DNA from: Streptomyces sp. NBC_00448
GTDB taxonomy: Bacteria > Actinomycetota > Actinomycetes > Streptomycetales > Streptomycetaceae
Direction: 5' to 3'
Length of the DNA: 64,000 nt
Assembly: GCF_036014115.1 (NCBI RefSeq)
Contig: NZ_CP107913.1
Coordinates: 4,077,001 to 4,141,000, forward strand
The position numbers and the translations under genes were made by a program. This document shows, in pieces, positions 26,178-35,599 of this stretch; the stretch's first letter is position 1, and each line of letters starts with the position of its first letter. The notes beneath the pieces are model-generated. The model worked only from the letters and a program-made list of their open reading frames with translations, searched no databases and was not told the DNA's origin.

Positions 26178-27224
26178 CTACTTCGTGACCGCGCCCTCCT
26201 TGAGCCACACCTGGTCGAGGTTGGCCCCGCAGTTGCTGTCGGCCGGGGTGCAGGAGAGCGTCAGGACGTTGGCGCCCTTCTTCAGGTTCACGTAGTTGAA
26301 GGTCGTCATGTTCCACGCCTTCGCCCAGTCGGTGGCGTTGCCGTAGTTCTTGAGCTTCACCGGGTCGGTGCGCGGCTTGCCGTTCACGCCGAGGGTGAGG
26401 GTGGCGTCGGGGCCGGCGTTCGCGTAGCTGACGAAGTACGTGTAGGCGTCGTCCTTCGGCACGACCACCGTCCAGCTCACCGTGGCGCCCTGGGTGCCCA
26501 TGCTGTCGACGTAGGTGCCGCCCGACGCGTTCGCGCCCGGGTGCTCGGTGCTCTTCGCGGCGCCGCCGCTCAGCGCGAGCGTGGACGCGTCGACCTTCTT
26601 CGAGTCGAACGGCGCCGGGGTCGCGGACGGCGACGCGGACTGGCTCGGCGCGGTGCTCGCGCTGGTCGCGCCGGTCGGCTTGTCGTCGGCCTGCTTCTTC
26701 TTGTCGCCCGAGCTGTTGGTCATCGCGAACGCGATGCCGATCGCGACGGCGGCGACCACCGCGACGGCCGCGATGAGCAGGCCCCTGCGGTTCGGGGCGC
26801 CGGAGCCGTCCTGGCCGCCCGGCCCACCGGCCCTGCGGCCCCCGGGCGGGCCCTGCTGCGGGTCGTACGGCGGAGGGCCGGACTGCTGCGGCTGGCCCTG
26901 CGCCTGCGGGTACTGCGCGGTCGGGCCGCCGTACTGGCCCGCGTACTGCTGCCGGCCCTGGTCGTAGCCGTACGGCGCCTGGGGCGGGTAGCCGTAACCG
27001 CCGCCCTGCTGCTGGGGCGGGGCCTGCGGCGGGTAGCCGTAGCCACCGGTCGCCGGGCGCCGCTCACCGACCCGCTGCACCTGGTGGTACGAGGTGCGGG
27101 GCACGCCGGGCTGTCCGGCCGCCGGCTGGCCGCCGGCCGGGTCGGGCTGGTCGTCGCCCTCCGACCGGTAGAGATACGCGAACGGGTCGTCGTTCTCCGG
27201 CGTGCCGTCGTTTCCGGCAGTCAT
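26178..27224 (-). CDS. Membrane-anchored protein with Pro/Gln/Tyr/Gly-rich N-terminus and CBM35/6-like C-terminus
   Basis: The 348-residue product starts at ATG 27224. Residues 1-145 are cytoplasmic and low complexity, with repeated GYGYPPQAP and Gln/Pro runs. One membrane helix (RRGLLIAAVAVVAAVAIGIA) follows, then a Ser/Thr/Pro linker. The outer beta domain (VPKDDAYTYFVSYANAGPDATLTL ... TFNYVNLKKGANVLTLSC ... NCGANLDQVWL) resembles carbohydrate-binding modules of the CBM35/CBM6 type. It may bind wall or extracellular polysaccharide. The lack of a catalytic domain suggests adhesion or sensing. Confidence 0.8.
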   Translation of the reverse strand: MTAGNDGTPENDDPFAYLYRSEGDDQPDPAGGQPAAGQPGVPRTSYHQVQRVGERRPATGGYGYPPQAPPQQQGGGYGYPPQAPYGYDQGRQQYAGQYGGPTAQYPQAQGQPQQSGPPPYDPQQGPPGGRRAGGPGGQDGSGAPNRRGLLIAAVAVVAAVAIGIAFAMTNSSGDKKKQADDKPTGATSASTAPSQSASPSATPAPFDSKKVDASTLALSGGAAKSTEHPGANASGGTYVDSMGTQGATVSWTVVVPKDDAYTYFVSYANAGPDATLTLGVNGKPRTDPVKLKNYGNATDWAKAWNMTTFNYVNLKKGANVLTLSCTPADSNCGANLDQVWLKEGAVTK

Positions 27225-27328
27225 CCGCTGTCCACTCCCTCGACTGTGGTATGCCAGGCACCTTACCGGCCTCGGACGACACACCTCCCACGCTCTTCGA
27301 CGCATGGGCAGGTCGGTAAGGTTCCCCT

Positions 27329-28381
27329 GTGAGCAGCGCCACGGGTTCCGGCCGCCCCGATCCGGGTCCGGGCCCGGATCAGGACCGCGTGCCCGGGTGG
27401 CTGCCCTGGCGGGACGCGATGGAGCTGGCACTCTACGGCCCCGGTGGATTCTTCCGCCGGGAGCGGCCCGCCGACCACTTCCGCACCTCCGTGCACGCGT
27501 CTGCGCTGTTCGCCGGCGCCGTGGCGGAACTCCTCGCCCGGGTGGACACCGCGCTCGGCCACCCCGCGGAGCTGGACTTCGTCGACATGGCGGCGGGCTC
27601 GGGCGAACTCGCCGCCGGTGTGCTGGCCGCTCTCCCGCCGTCGCTCGCGGCCCGCGTGCGCGTGCACGCCGTCGAGCGCTCCGCCCGCCCGGCCGGGCTC
27701 GACCCCCGTGTCGCCTGGACCGCCGAACCTCCCGCGGGTGCGCGCGGCCTGCTGTTCGCCAACGAATGGCTGGACAACGTTCCCCTGCCGGTCGCCGCGC
27801 CCGGCCCCGACGGCCACGCCCACTATGTCGAGGTGCGGCGGGCGGACGGCGCGGAACGCCTGGGCGCCCGGGTGAGCGGTGAGGACGCGAGGTGGCTGGA
27901 GCGGTGGTGGCCGCTGGGCGCGGGCGGCGGGCCCGACCGGCGTGCGGAGATCGGCCGCGACCGTGAGGTGGCCTGGCGGCGGGCCGTCGCCGCGCTGGCC
28001 GCGGGCCTGGCGGTGGCGGTGGACTACGGCCACACCGCGGCGGCCCGCCCGGCGCTGGGCACCCTGACGGGGTATCGCGACGGCCGCCAGGCCGTCGCCG
28101 TGCCGGACGGCACGATGGACCTGACCGCGCACGTGGCGATGGACGCGCTCCCGGGCACCCTGACCACGCAGCGCGAGGCACTGCACGCCCTGGGGGTGCG
28201 CGGGCAGCGGCCCCCGCTCGCCCTGGCCGCGCAGGACGCGCCCGCCTATCTGCGGGCGCTGGCCGCCGCCACGGAAGCGGCGGAGCTGACCGCGAAGGGC
28301 GGCCTCGGCGACTTCCTGTGGCTCACCACGCCCGTCGGTGCGGGGTGCGCGGACCTGCTGCGGCCGCCGGCCGCGGACTGA
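27329..28381 (+). CDS. MidA/NDUFAF7-type SAM-dependent methyltransferase (DUF185)
   Basis: The 350-residue product has the family pattern: [21 protein letters not shown] (the PGGYY-like entry motif), a SAM-binding loop [15 protein letters not shown], and [12 protein letters not shown], the diagnostic motif (NEFLDALP in others). Mitochondrial NDUFAF7 of this family methylates an arginine on the complex I subunit homologous to NuoD. A solitary nuoD lies about 6 kb downstream. TAAGGT at 27317-27322 ends 6 bases before the GTG start, so a leaderless transcript is possible. The protein substrate here is not proven. Confidence 0.85.
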   Translation: MSSATGSGRPDPGPGPDQDRVPGWLPWRDAMELALYGPGGFFRRERPADHFRTSVHASALFAGAVAELLARVDTALGHPAELDFVDMAAGSGELAAGVLAALPPSLAARVRVHAVERSARPAGLDPRVAWTAEPPAGARGLLFANEWLDNVPLPVAAPGPDGHAHYVEVRRADGAERLGARVSGEDARWLERWWPLGAGGGPDRRAEIGRDREVAWRRAVAALAAGLAVAVDYGHTAAARPALGTLTGYRDGRQAVAVPDGTMDLTAHVAMDALPGTLTTQREALHALGVRGQRPPLALAAQDAPAYLRALAAATEAAELTAKGGLGDFLWLTTPVGAGCADLLRPPAAD

Positions 28382-28544
28382 GCGCCGCCCGGCCCGCCGA
28401 CAGGCTTCCCTCCGCAGGTCGTTCACCCTTCCTCCATTCCTCCTCCCCGCGTTCGTCCGCCCCGCCTGCAACCGCGCGGGGCGCGACCGTCGTGTCACCC
28501 AGGGACGCGGGACGGGTCAGCAGGGGCCAGGGGGAGGCGGGGGC

Positions 28545-30764
28545 ATGGCCAGTATCGGCATCAGGCCGCTCGGCGAGGACGACCCGAGGCGGCTCGGACC
28601 GTACCGGCTGCTGTGGCGGCTGACCACCGGCGGCATGGGGCGGATCTACCTGGCCAGGCCCCAGCGGGAGGGCCCGCTCGTCGCGGTCAAGACGCTGCTG
28701 GCGGAAGGCGTGGTCAGCGAACCCGACCGCAAGCGCTTCGCCCGCGAGGTGGACCTGGCCCGGCGGGTGGACAGTTCCTACACCGCCCGCCTGCTCGACG
28801 CCGACGCCCGGGCCGAACGGCCCTGGATGGCCATCGACTACGTGCCCGCGCCGTCGCTGGGCGACCTGGTCCGCGCGGCGGGCCCGCTGCCGCCCGAGGC
28901 GCTGCCCTGGCTGGCGGCCGGCACCGTACAGGCCCTGCTGGCCCTGCACGACAAGGGCGTCGTGCACCGCGACGTCAAACCCCAGAACATCCTGCTGCCG
29001 CTGACCGGGCCGCTGGTCATCGACTTCGGCATCTCGCACGCGATCGACAAGACCACCACCTCGCTGACGCTGGGCACCATCGACTACACCTCGCCCGAGC
29101 AGGCACTCGGCCGGCGCTCCACCCAGGCTTCGGACGTGTTCTCGCTGGGCGCGACCCTCTTCCACCTCGCGGTCGGCCGCGCGCCCTACCCGGAGACCGA
29201 CGACGGCCCGCTGCAACGGCTGGCCCGGGTGCAGAGCGGCACCCTCGACCTGTCCGGTCTGCCGCCGGCGCTGGCCCCGCTGATCCACCCGACCCTGGCC
29301 GCGGAACCGGAGGCGCGCCCCACCCTCGGCGAACTCCTGGTGCGCTTCATCGACGAGGCCGACCGGGCGCCCGCGGCGCGTGGCGCGCAGCACCGGCTGC
29401 CGGTGCGCTGGACGGCGCTGATCGACGCGTATGAGGCGCACGGGCGGGCGCTGGACCTGGACGAGGGCGGCGCCGTCGCGATGGCCGACGAGCACACCCG
29501 CCCGCTGCCACCCCCGGCGCCCACCCTCGTGGACACCCGGGAGCGGGCGGCCCGCCGGGAGCGGGAGGAGCAGGCCCGCCAGGCGCGCGAGCAGCGGGAG
29601 CGGGAGCTGCGCGAGCTGGCCGCGGCGACGCGGGCGAAGGCGGCCGAGGCCGAGCGGCAGCGGCGGGCCGAACAGGAGGCGGCGGAAGCGGCGGCCGCCG
29701 CCGAGGCGGCCCGGAAGAAGGCCGAGCGCGAGACGGCGGAACGCGAGAAGGCCGAGCGGCGCAGAGCGGAACAGCGCCGGGTGGAGCAGCGCAGAGCCGA
29801 GGAACTGGCCGCCGAGCGGCGCAGAGCCGAGCAGAAGAAGGCCGAGCAGCGCAAGGCCGACCAGCGCGCGGCCGAACGCCGTGCCGCCGCGGCCAAGGCG
29901 AAGCAGGGGGAGTCCGGCTGCATGCTGCTGGCGACCGTCGTGCTCCTCGTCGCGCTGGTGGCCTGGCATCCGTGGACCGGCCACCACGGCTCGGGCTCGA
30001 CCGCCGGCGCGACGGGCGCCTCGTCGGGAACCCCGTTCTCGTCCGGCGGGAGCGGCCTTTCGTCCGACGACCCGAACAGCGACAACGCCAACTCCGCGTC
30101 GGACAGCACCGGCGGCGACGCCGGCACCGCGTCGGGCGGCGGCTCGGACGACTCGGACGGCTCGGTCGGCAGCTCGGACGGCTCGGACGGCGACACCGTC
30201 CCGGACACGACGCCTCCCGCGCCCACCACCACGACCCCGCCACCCGACCCGACCGAGGAGGCGTTCAAGGCCGTCCCGGTCGGCGACTGCCTGCCGGTCT
30301 ACGACACCGGCCGCGGCGGCAGCACCATCGCGTGGAGCGCCTCCGTCCCACCGAGCCCGGTGTCCTGCTCGGGCCAGTGGGGCGGCCTGGTCCAGGTCAC
30401 CAGCCGCACCAGCGGCAGTTGCCCGAGCGGCACCGGCAAGTCGTCGTGGAGCTACTACTCCGCGTCCTCGGGCGACACCACGCGGCTGTGCCTCACCCGC
30501 GTCTTCCTCCCGCACTACTGCCTGCTCGGCACGCAGTCCGGCGACTCCATCAGCATCGGCCCGATGACGGCCGTGGACTGCACCGCGAAGCAGGTCCCGG
30601 TGCCGTACAACCAGGTCATGTGGATATCGGGCGTCTACCGGGCCCCGTCGGGCGCCTCCGCGAACAACTGCGTGCGGGGGGCGAGCGACCGGACCCGGTA
30701 CTGGGCCTGGCTGGTGAACGACGGCAGCACGCTGCTGTGCACGACGATCTACCAGTCCGGCTGA
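28545..30764 (+). CDS. Membrane-anchored PASTA-less Ser/Thr protein kinase
   Basis: The 739-residue product starts at ATG 28545 after GGGGGAGG. The kinase domain (residues 20-270) is complete: glycine loop TTGGMGRIYLA, VAVKTLL lysine, HRDVKPQNILL catalytic loop, VIDFGIS and TSPEQALG. Residues 330-453 form a long, highly charged Arg/Glu/Ala coiled coil. One membrane helix (CMLLATVVLLVALVAW, about 458-475) is followed by a Gly/Ser/Asp/Thr linker and an outer domain of about 170 residues with several cysteines and Trp. No PASTA repeats are present. It may sense an extracellular signal. Confidence 0.93.
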   Translation: MASIGIRPLGEDDPRRLGPYRLLWRLTTGGMGRIYLARPQREGPLVAVKTLLAEGVVSEPDRKRFAREVDLARRVDSSYTARLLDADARAERPWMAIDYVPAPSLGDLVRAAGPLPPEALPWLAAGTVQALLALHDKGVVHRDVKPQNILLPLTGPLVIDFGISHAIDKTTTSLTLGTIDYTSPEQALGRRSTQASDVFSLGATLFHLAVGRAPYPETDDGPLQRLARVQSGTLDLSGLPPALAPLIHPTLAAEPEARPTLGELLVRFIDEADRAPAARGAQHRLPVRWTALIDAYEAHGRALDLDEGGAVAMADEHTRPLPPPAPTLVDTRERAARREREEQARQAREQRERELRELAAATRAKAAEAERQRRAEQEAAEAAAAAEAARKKAERETAEREKAERRRAEQRRVEQRRAEELAAERRRAEQKKAEQRKADQRAAERRAAAAKAKQGESGCMLLATVVLLVALVAWHPWTGHHGSGSTAGATGASSGTPFSSGGSGLSSDDPNSDNANSASDSTGGDAGTASGGGSDDSDGSVGSSDGSDGDTVPDTTPPAPTTTTPPPDPTEEAFKAVPVGDCLPVYDTGRGGSTIAWSASVPPSPVSCSGQWGGLVQVTSRTSGSCPSGTGKSSWSYYSASSGDTTRLCLTRVFLPHYCLLGTQSGDSISIGPMTAVDCTAKQVPVPYNQVMWISGVYRAPSGASANNCVRGASDRTRYWAWLVNDGSTLLCTTIYQSG

Positions 30765-30818
30765 GCGGAGCGCACTGGAGCGGACCGGCGCGGACCCGGG
30801 CGGACCGGGTGCCGGACG

Positions 30819-31814
30819 TCAGCCGGCGAGTTCGCCGAGCCCGTCGAGCCCGTCGAGCACCCCGCGCTCCACCTCCGGGTCGAGTCCCACCGGCTCGCGG
30901 TCCGGCCGCTGGGGCGCCACCCCGCCGATGCCCTCCAGCCAGCGCCAGGTGTCCGCGACGGTCTCCCCGACCGGACGGCACCGCAGGCCCGCGCCCAGCG
31001 CCTTCCGCACGTCGCCGCGGTGCAGCGTGTCGTGCAGCTCGCCCGGCGGCAGCCACACCGGCAGGTCCGTCCACGGCTCGATCCCGGCCGCCTCGACCAC
31101 TTCCGGCGCCACCCAGCGCAGCGCCGCGTCCGAGCCGGTCACCCGCACGCACGTCTCCAGCAGCTCGCCCATTGTGGTGTGCCCGGGCGGGCTGACCAGG
31201 TTGTACGGGCCGCCGAGGCCTGCGGCCAGCGCGTCGAGCGTCCAGCCGGCCAGGTCCCGTACGTCGATGTACTGCAGGGCCGACTCCCGCGGCCCGGGCG
31301 CCAGTACCTCACCGCCGCGGGCGATCCGCCGCAGCCACCACGGCAGCCGCCCGATGTTCTCGTACGGCCCCAGGATCAGCCCGGCCCGCACCAGCAGCGC
31401 CGCGTCGCCGTACGCCTCCTGCGCCGCCATCTCGCCGGCCCGCTTCACGTCGGCGTAGTCGTCGCCCTTGCCGTCGACCAGCGCGCCGTCCTCGTCCAGG
31501 CCCGCGCCCGCCGGATACGCGTACACCGACCGGCTCGACACGTATCCGTACCGGCCGACCCGCCCGCCCAGCACCCGGACCGCGTCCCGCACCGCAGCCG
31601 GGTCCCCCGACCACGTGTCCACCACCGCGTCCCACTCCCCCGCGGCCAGTTCCCCCAACTCCCCCTTCGCCCGGTCCCCGCGCAGGCCCCGCACTCCCCG
31701 CGGCACCTCCCGGTTTCCCCGGTTGAACACCGTCACCCCCCACCCGCGCTCCACCGCGTCCTCGACCACGGCCCGCCCGACGAACTCCGTCCCACCCAGC
31801 ACAAGTAGTTCCAT
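30819..31814 (-). CDS. NAD-dependent epimerase/reductase (extended SDR-like)
   Basis: The 331-residue Rossmann protein starts MELLVLGGTEFVGRAVVEDAV (GGTxFVG nucleotide loop) after a GGAGGG site. It continues VTVFNRGNREVP, VVDTWSGDP, GRYGYVSSRSVY with the YxxxK equivalent YADVKRAGE, and RAGLILGPYENIGRLPWWL. This resembles the Streptomyces 'NAD-dependent epimerase/dehydratase, SDR' group near isoflavone-reductase and RNA-binding CSP41 proteins. The substrate is unknown. It converges with the kinase gene and is divergent from the DNA methyltransferase. Confidence 0.85.
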   Translation of the reverse strand: MELLVLGGTEFVGRAVVEDAVERGWGVTVFNRGNREVPRGVRGLRGDRAKGELGELAAGEWDAVVDTWSGDPAAVRDAVRVLGGRVGRYGYVSSRSVYAYPAGAGLDEDGALVDGKGDDYADVKRAGEMAAQEAYGDAALLVRAGLILGPYENIGRLPWWLRRIARGGEVLAPGPRESALQYIDVRDLAGWTLDALAAGLGGPYNLVSPPGHTTMGELLETCVRVTGSDAALRWVAPEVVEAAGIEPWTDLPVWLPPGELHDTLHRGDVRKALGAGLRCRPVGETVADTWRWLEGIGGVAPQRPDREPVGLDPEVERGVLDGLDGLGELAG

Positions 31815-31938
31815 CCCCCCACCCTCCCTCCACCCCGGTCCCCGTCCCAGCGAATCCGCCGACGGCGAATCCGCCCACGGCGTAGCCGGTCGCTCTTGCT
31901 TCGACGGTATGTCGGCATCAGCGCCTAGGCTTCGCCAC

Positions 31939-33600
31939 ATGCGTTCTACGGTCTCCGTGGCTCCCCCGCCCGCAAACCCGCTGCCCAGCCTCGGTGCCGT
32001 GTTCACCCGCCGCTGGGTGGTCGACCTGGTCCTCGACCTGTGCGGGTACGAAGCAGAGCACGACCTGACACGGCTGCGGGCGGTGGAGCCTGCCGTGGGT
32101 TCCGGCGCCTTCCTCGAAGTCATGGTCGAGCGGCTCGTGCGATCCCGCCGGAAACACGCTCCCGATCTGCCGTGGCAGGACCTCCGAGACAGCCTGCGTG
32201 GATGGGACGTACAGCGAAAGCACGTACTCCGCTGCCGGGCGAAGGCGGTTGAGGTCCTCACCGCGGCGGGATGCCCCGAGCAGACCGCCCGGGAACTTGC
32301 GGAGGCATGGCTGCGAGTCGGGGACTTCCTGCTCATCGACCACCGCGAACGAGCCGCGGACCTCGTGATCGGGAATCCGCCGTACATCCGGATCGAGGAC
32401 ATCGAAGCCGACCTGCTCGCCGCCTACCGCAAGGCGTGTCCGACGATGGGCGGGCGGGCCGACATCTATGTCGGCTTCTTCGAGCGCGGCCTCGACCTCC
32501 TTGCGCCCGGCGGCCGACTCGGCTTCATCTGCGCGGACCGCTGGATGCGCAACCAGTACGGCAAGCGGCTGCGTGAGAAGGTCGTCTCCGGTGGATACGC
32601 GATGGAGACCTCGCTGATCATGCATGACGCCCCCGCTTTCGTCGACGAGGTCAGTGCCTATCCGGCAATCACCGTGCTGAGACGGGACACCCAAGGGCCG
32701 GCAGTCCTGGGTGACGCCACCCGTTCCTTCGAGGCGGCCGACGCCGACGGGTTTCGGGATTGGGCCCGCGGTTCCCGCATGTCCTTCCGCAGCCCGGGCG
32801 TCACGGCCAACCGCATCCCGACCTGGCACGGTACGAGCGAGTCCTGGCCCGACGGCTCCCCCGCCGTGCTCGCCTGGCTGGAACGCCTGGCGGCCGAGTG
32901 CCCGCCACTGCAGGACGAGCGGACCGGCACGCGCATCAGCATCGGTGTGGCCACAGGCGCGGACGCCGTATACGTCACTCGTGACGCGCAGGCCGCCGAG
33001 GCGGAGCGGATGCTCCCGCTGTCCATGGCCACCGACACCAAGTCCGGTTCATTCGTGTGGAGCGGCCACTACCTGGTCAACCCGTGGGATGAACACGGCC
33101 TCGTCGACCTGGACCGATGGCCGCGCATGGCCGAGTACTTCGGACACCATTCGGCCGCGCTGCGGGGCCGTTCCATCGCGCGCCGCAGCGGGGGGACCTG
33201 GTTCCGCACCATCGACCGGGTCTCCATGGAACTGCTGACCAGATCGACGCTGCTGCTCCAGGACATGAAAGCGCATATCCACCCCGTACTGGCTCCGGCG
33301 GGTTTCTACCCGCATCACAATCTCTACTACCTCGTATCCGACGCGTGGGACATGGAGGCACTGGGCGGGCTGCTGCTCAGCGAGGCGGTGGAGAAGCAGG
33401 TGTCGGCCTACTGCGTAAAAATGCGCGGCAACACCATGCGGTTCCAGGCCCAGTACCTACGGCGGGTCCGTGTGCCCGAGCTGGCCGGCATTCCGGGGCC
33501 AGTGCTGAACGAGCTCAAAGCGGCGTTCCGAGCACGCGATCGCGCACGTGCCACGACCGCGGCGCTACGCGCCTACGGACTTGACTCGTTGCCCGACTGA
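31939..33600 (+). CDS. DNA N6-adenine methyltransferase of a PaeR7I/XhoI-type R-M system
   Basis: The 553-residue product carries the SAM motif EPAVGSGAFLEVM (residues 50-63) and catalytic motif IV as VIGNPPYIRIED, which marks N6-adenine methyltransferases of the Eco57I/TaqI-like class. The C-terminal half would be the target-recognition region. TAGGCT at 31926-31931 lies 7 bases before ATG 31939, typical of leaderless streptomycete genes; an upstream in-frame ATG at 31909 is less likely. It is followed after 38 bases by a PaeR7I-like nuclease, so it should protect the same site, predicted CTCGAG. Confidence 0.9.
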   Translation: MRSTVSVAPPPANPLPSLGAVFTRRWVVDLVLDLCGYEAEHDLTRLRAVEPAVGSGAFLEVMVERLVRSRRKHAPDLPWQDLRDSLRGWDVQRKHVLRCRAKAVEVLTAAGCPEQTARELAEAWLRVGDFLLIDHRERAADLVIGNPPYIRIEDIEADLLAAYRKACPTMGGRADIYVGFFERGLDLLAPGGRLGFICADRWMRNQYGKRLREKVVSGGYAMETSLIMHDAPAFVDEVSAYPAITVLRRDTQGPAVLGDATRSFEAADADGFRDWARGSRMSFRSPGVTANRIPTWHGTSESWPDGSPAVLAWLERLAAECPPLQDERTGTRISIGVATGADAVYVTRDAQAAEAERMLPLSMATDTKSGSFVWSGHYLVNPWDEHGLVDLDRWPRMAEYFGHHSAALRGRSIARRSGGTWFRTIDRVSMELLTRSTLLLQDMKAHIHPVLAPAGFYPHHNLYYLVSDAWDMEALGGLLLSEAVEKQVSAYCVKMRGNTMRFQAQYLRRVRVPELAGIPGPVLNELKAAFRARDRARATTAALRAYGLDSLPD

Positions 33601-33638
33601 CCGACCCGCGCAACAACAGAACCAGAAGAGGAGTGGGA

Positions 33639-34367
33639 ATGATCCGAGGCGCGAGGATGCGTGTCGATCTCGCACTGCGCGGGTGGATAGACACCCGGAT
33701 CGAACAGGCGCTGCGCTCGAACAGCACCGGCAACGCCCAGGACGGCAACCGGCCCGCGGTGACGGGTGGAAAGCACCTGAACGCGATCGATCGCCTCGTC
33801 CAGGACGAGTTGGCGGCGACCGGGGCCCGGGGACTCGAGCTCCGGGTCGCGCGGAGCGCGGTCCTGCCCGGCTACTACCGCCCGACCAAGGCATGGGACC
33901 TTCTCGTACTCCAGCACGGCGAGCCGGTCCTCGCGGTCGAGTACAAGTCGATGAGCGGAAGCGAGGGCAAGAACCTCAACAACCGTGCGGACGAGGTGTT
34001 CGGTGTGGCCGAGGACGTCCGGCAGGCCGAGATTCACGGACTGCTGCCGCGGACCATGCGCCGCGCCTACGTGTTCGTCATGGCGATGACGCCCGCCAGT
34101 ACGAAGCCCGTCACCGTGCCGCAGGTCGCGGCGGGCCGGAGCGACCCGGCGTTCGAGGGGGCCGGCTACCTCGAACGGTCGGCGCTCATGTGCGAACGGA
34201 TGCTGGAGACCGGCCTCTACCACTTCGCTTGGGCCGTCGGGGTCCGGGAACGCCCCTTCGAGTGGGTCGAGCCCCGTCCCTCGGTGACGTGGGACAGGTT
34301 CGCGCACGGCCTGCACGACATGTTCGAGGACGGCGAGGTGAGGCCGCTTCCGAAGCACGCCGTCTGA
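33639..34367 (+). CDS. PaeR7I/XhoI-family type II restriction endonuclease
   Basis: The 242-residue product shows the family pattern of PaeR7I and XhoI (which cut CTCGAG): TGGKHLNAIDRLV, then LPGYYRPTKAWDLLVL, the nuclease core AVEYKSMSGSEGKNLNNRADEVFG (D...E-x-K), and AEDVRQAEIHGLL. ATG 33639 follows AGGAG at good spacing; GTG 33633 is an alternative that would overlap the ribosome site. It is coupled in operon with the methyltransferase. Predicted specificity is from family membership only. The gene itself contains a CTCGAG at 33834, which must be methylated in the host if the prediction holds. Confidence 0.9.
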   Translation: MIRGARMRVDLALRGWIDTRIEQALRSNSTGNAQDGNRPAVTGGKHLNAIDRLVQDELAATGARGLELRVARSAVLPGYYRPTKAWDLLVLQHGEPVLAVEYKSMSGSEGKNLNNRADEVFGVAEDVRQAEIHGLLPRTMRRAYVFVMAMTPASTKPVTVPQVAAGRSDPAFEGAGYLERSALMCERMLETGLYHFAWAVGVRERPFEWVEPRPSVTWDRFAHGLHDMFEDGEVRPLPKHAV

Positions 34368-34397
34368 CACCGTCGGGCGGCCTGAGAGGATGGGGGC

Positions 34398-35540
34398 ATG
34401 ACGGAGACGACGGTCGGGGTCGGTGGGGCGGCCGAGAGCACGGACATGGTGCTGAACATCGGGCCTCAGCATCCCTCGACGCATGGGGTGCTGCGGTTGC
34501 GGCTCGTGTTGGACGGGGAGCGGATCAGGACCGCGGAGCCGATCGTCGGGTACATGCACCGCGGCGCGGAGAAGCTCTTCGAGGCGCGGGACTACCGGCA
34601 GATCATCATGCTGGCGAACCGGCACGACTGGCTGTCGGCGTTCTCCAACGAGCTGGGCGTGGTGCTCGCGGTCGAGCGGATGCTCGGCATGGAGGTGCCC
34701 GAGCGCGCGGTGTGGCTCCGGACGCTGCTGGCCGAGCTGAACCGGGTGCTGAACCACCTGATGTTCCTCGGGTCGTATCCGCTGGAGCTGGGCGGGATCA
34801 CGCCGATCTTCTACGCGTTCACCGAGCGCGAGGAGTTGCAGCATGTGATGGAGGAGGTCTCCGGCGGCCGGATGCACTACATGTTCAACCGGGTCGGCGG
34901 CCTGAAGGAGGACCTGCCGAACGGCTGGACCGGGCGGGCGCGGGCCGCGGTGGCCGGCGTGCGGTCGCGGATGGGCCGCTTCGACGACCTGGTGGTCGGC
35001 AACGAGATCTTCCGCGGCCGCACCCGCGGCGTGGGGGTGCTGTCGGCGGCCGACGTGCACGCGTACGGGGTGAGCGGGCCGATCGCCCGCGCCTCCGGCG
35101 TCGACTTCGACCTGCGGCGCGACGAACCGTACCTCGGGTACGGGGAGTTGGGCGACGTCCTGAAGGTGGCCACCCGGACCGAGGGCGACTGCCTGGCCCG
35201 GTTCGAGGTGCTGCTGGAGCAGACCCACAACGCGCTGGCGCTGGCCGACGCCTGCCTGGACCGGCTCGCCGAACTGCCGCCCGGCCCGGTCAACCAGCGC
35301 CTGCCGAAGGTCCTCAAGGCGCCCGAGGGCCACACCTACGCCTGGACCGAGAACCCGCTCGGCCTCAACGGCTACTACCTGGTGTCCAAGGGCGAGAAGA
35401 CCCCGTACCGGCTGAAGCTGCGCTCGGCGTCGTTCAACAACATCCAGGCGCTGAACGTGCTGCTGCCGGGCACGCTGGTGGCCGACATGGTCGCGATCCT
35501 CGGCTCGATGTTCTTCGTCGTCGGCGACATCGACAAGTAG
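34398..35540 (+). CDS. nuoD: Solitary NADH-quinone oxidoreductase subunit D paralogue
   Basis: The 380-residue product matches the 49-kDa/NuoD family: [78 protein letters not shown] and a C-terminal MLGSMFF-like end ([16 protein letters not shown]). NuoD contributes to the quinone site of complex I. No other nuo gene is near, so this is an extra copy (NuoD2 in streptomycetes). Whether it enters complex I or another hydrogenase-like module is unknown. A ribosome site GAGAGGA lies before ATG 34398. Confidence 0.94.
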   Translation: MTETTVGVGGAAESTDMVLNIGPQHPSTHGVLRLRLVLDGERIRTAEPIVGYMHRGAEKLFEARDYRQIIMLANRHDWLSAFSNELGVVLAVERMLGMEVPERAVWLRTLLAELNRVLNHLMFLGSYPLELGGITPIFYAFTEREELQHVMEEVSGGRMHYMFNRVGGLKEDLPNGWTGRARAAVAGVRSRMGRFDDLVVGNEIFRGRTRGVGVLSAADVHAYGVSGPIARASGVDFDLRRDEPYLGYGELGDVLKVATRTEGDCLARFEVLLEQTHNALALADACLDRLAELPPGPVNQRLPKVLKAPEGHTYAWTENPLGLNGYYLVSKGEKTPYRLKLRSASFNNIQALNVLLPGTLVADMVAILGSMFFVVGDIDK

Positions 35541-35599
35541 CCCGGTGCCCGGGCGCCGTTGCCGCCGTCCCGGCGGAGGCGGTCAGCGCGCCGCGGCCG

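Noticed and set aside
31896..31931. Full sigma-70 promoter TTGCTT...TAGGCT before the methyltransferase
   Set aside because: The spacing is 24 bases, too long. Only the -10 element with leaderless spacing is kept as a suggestion.
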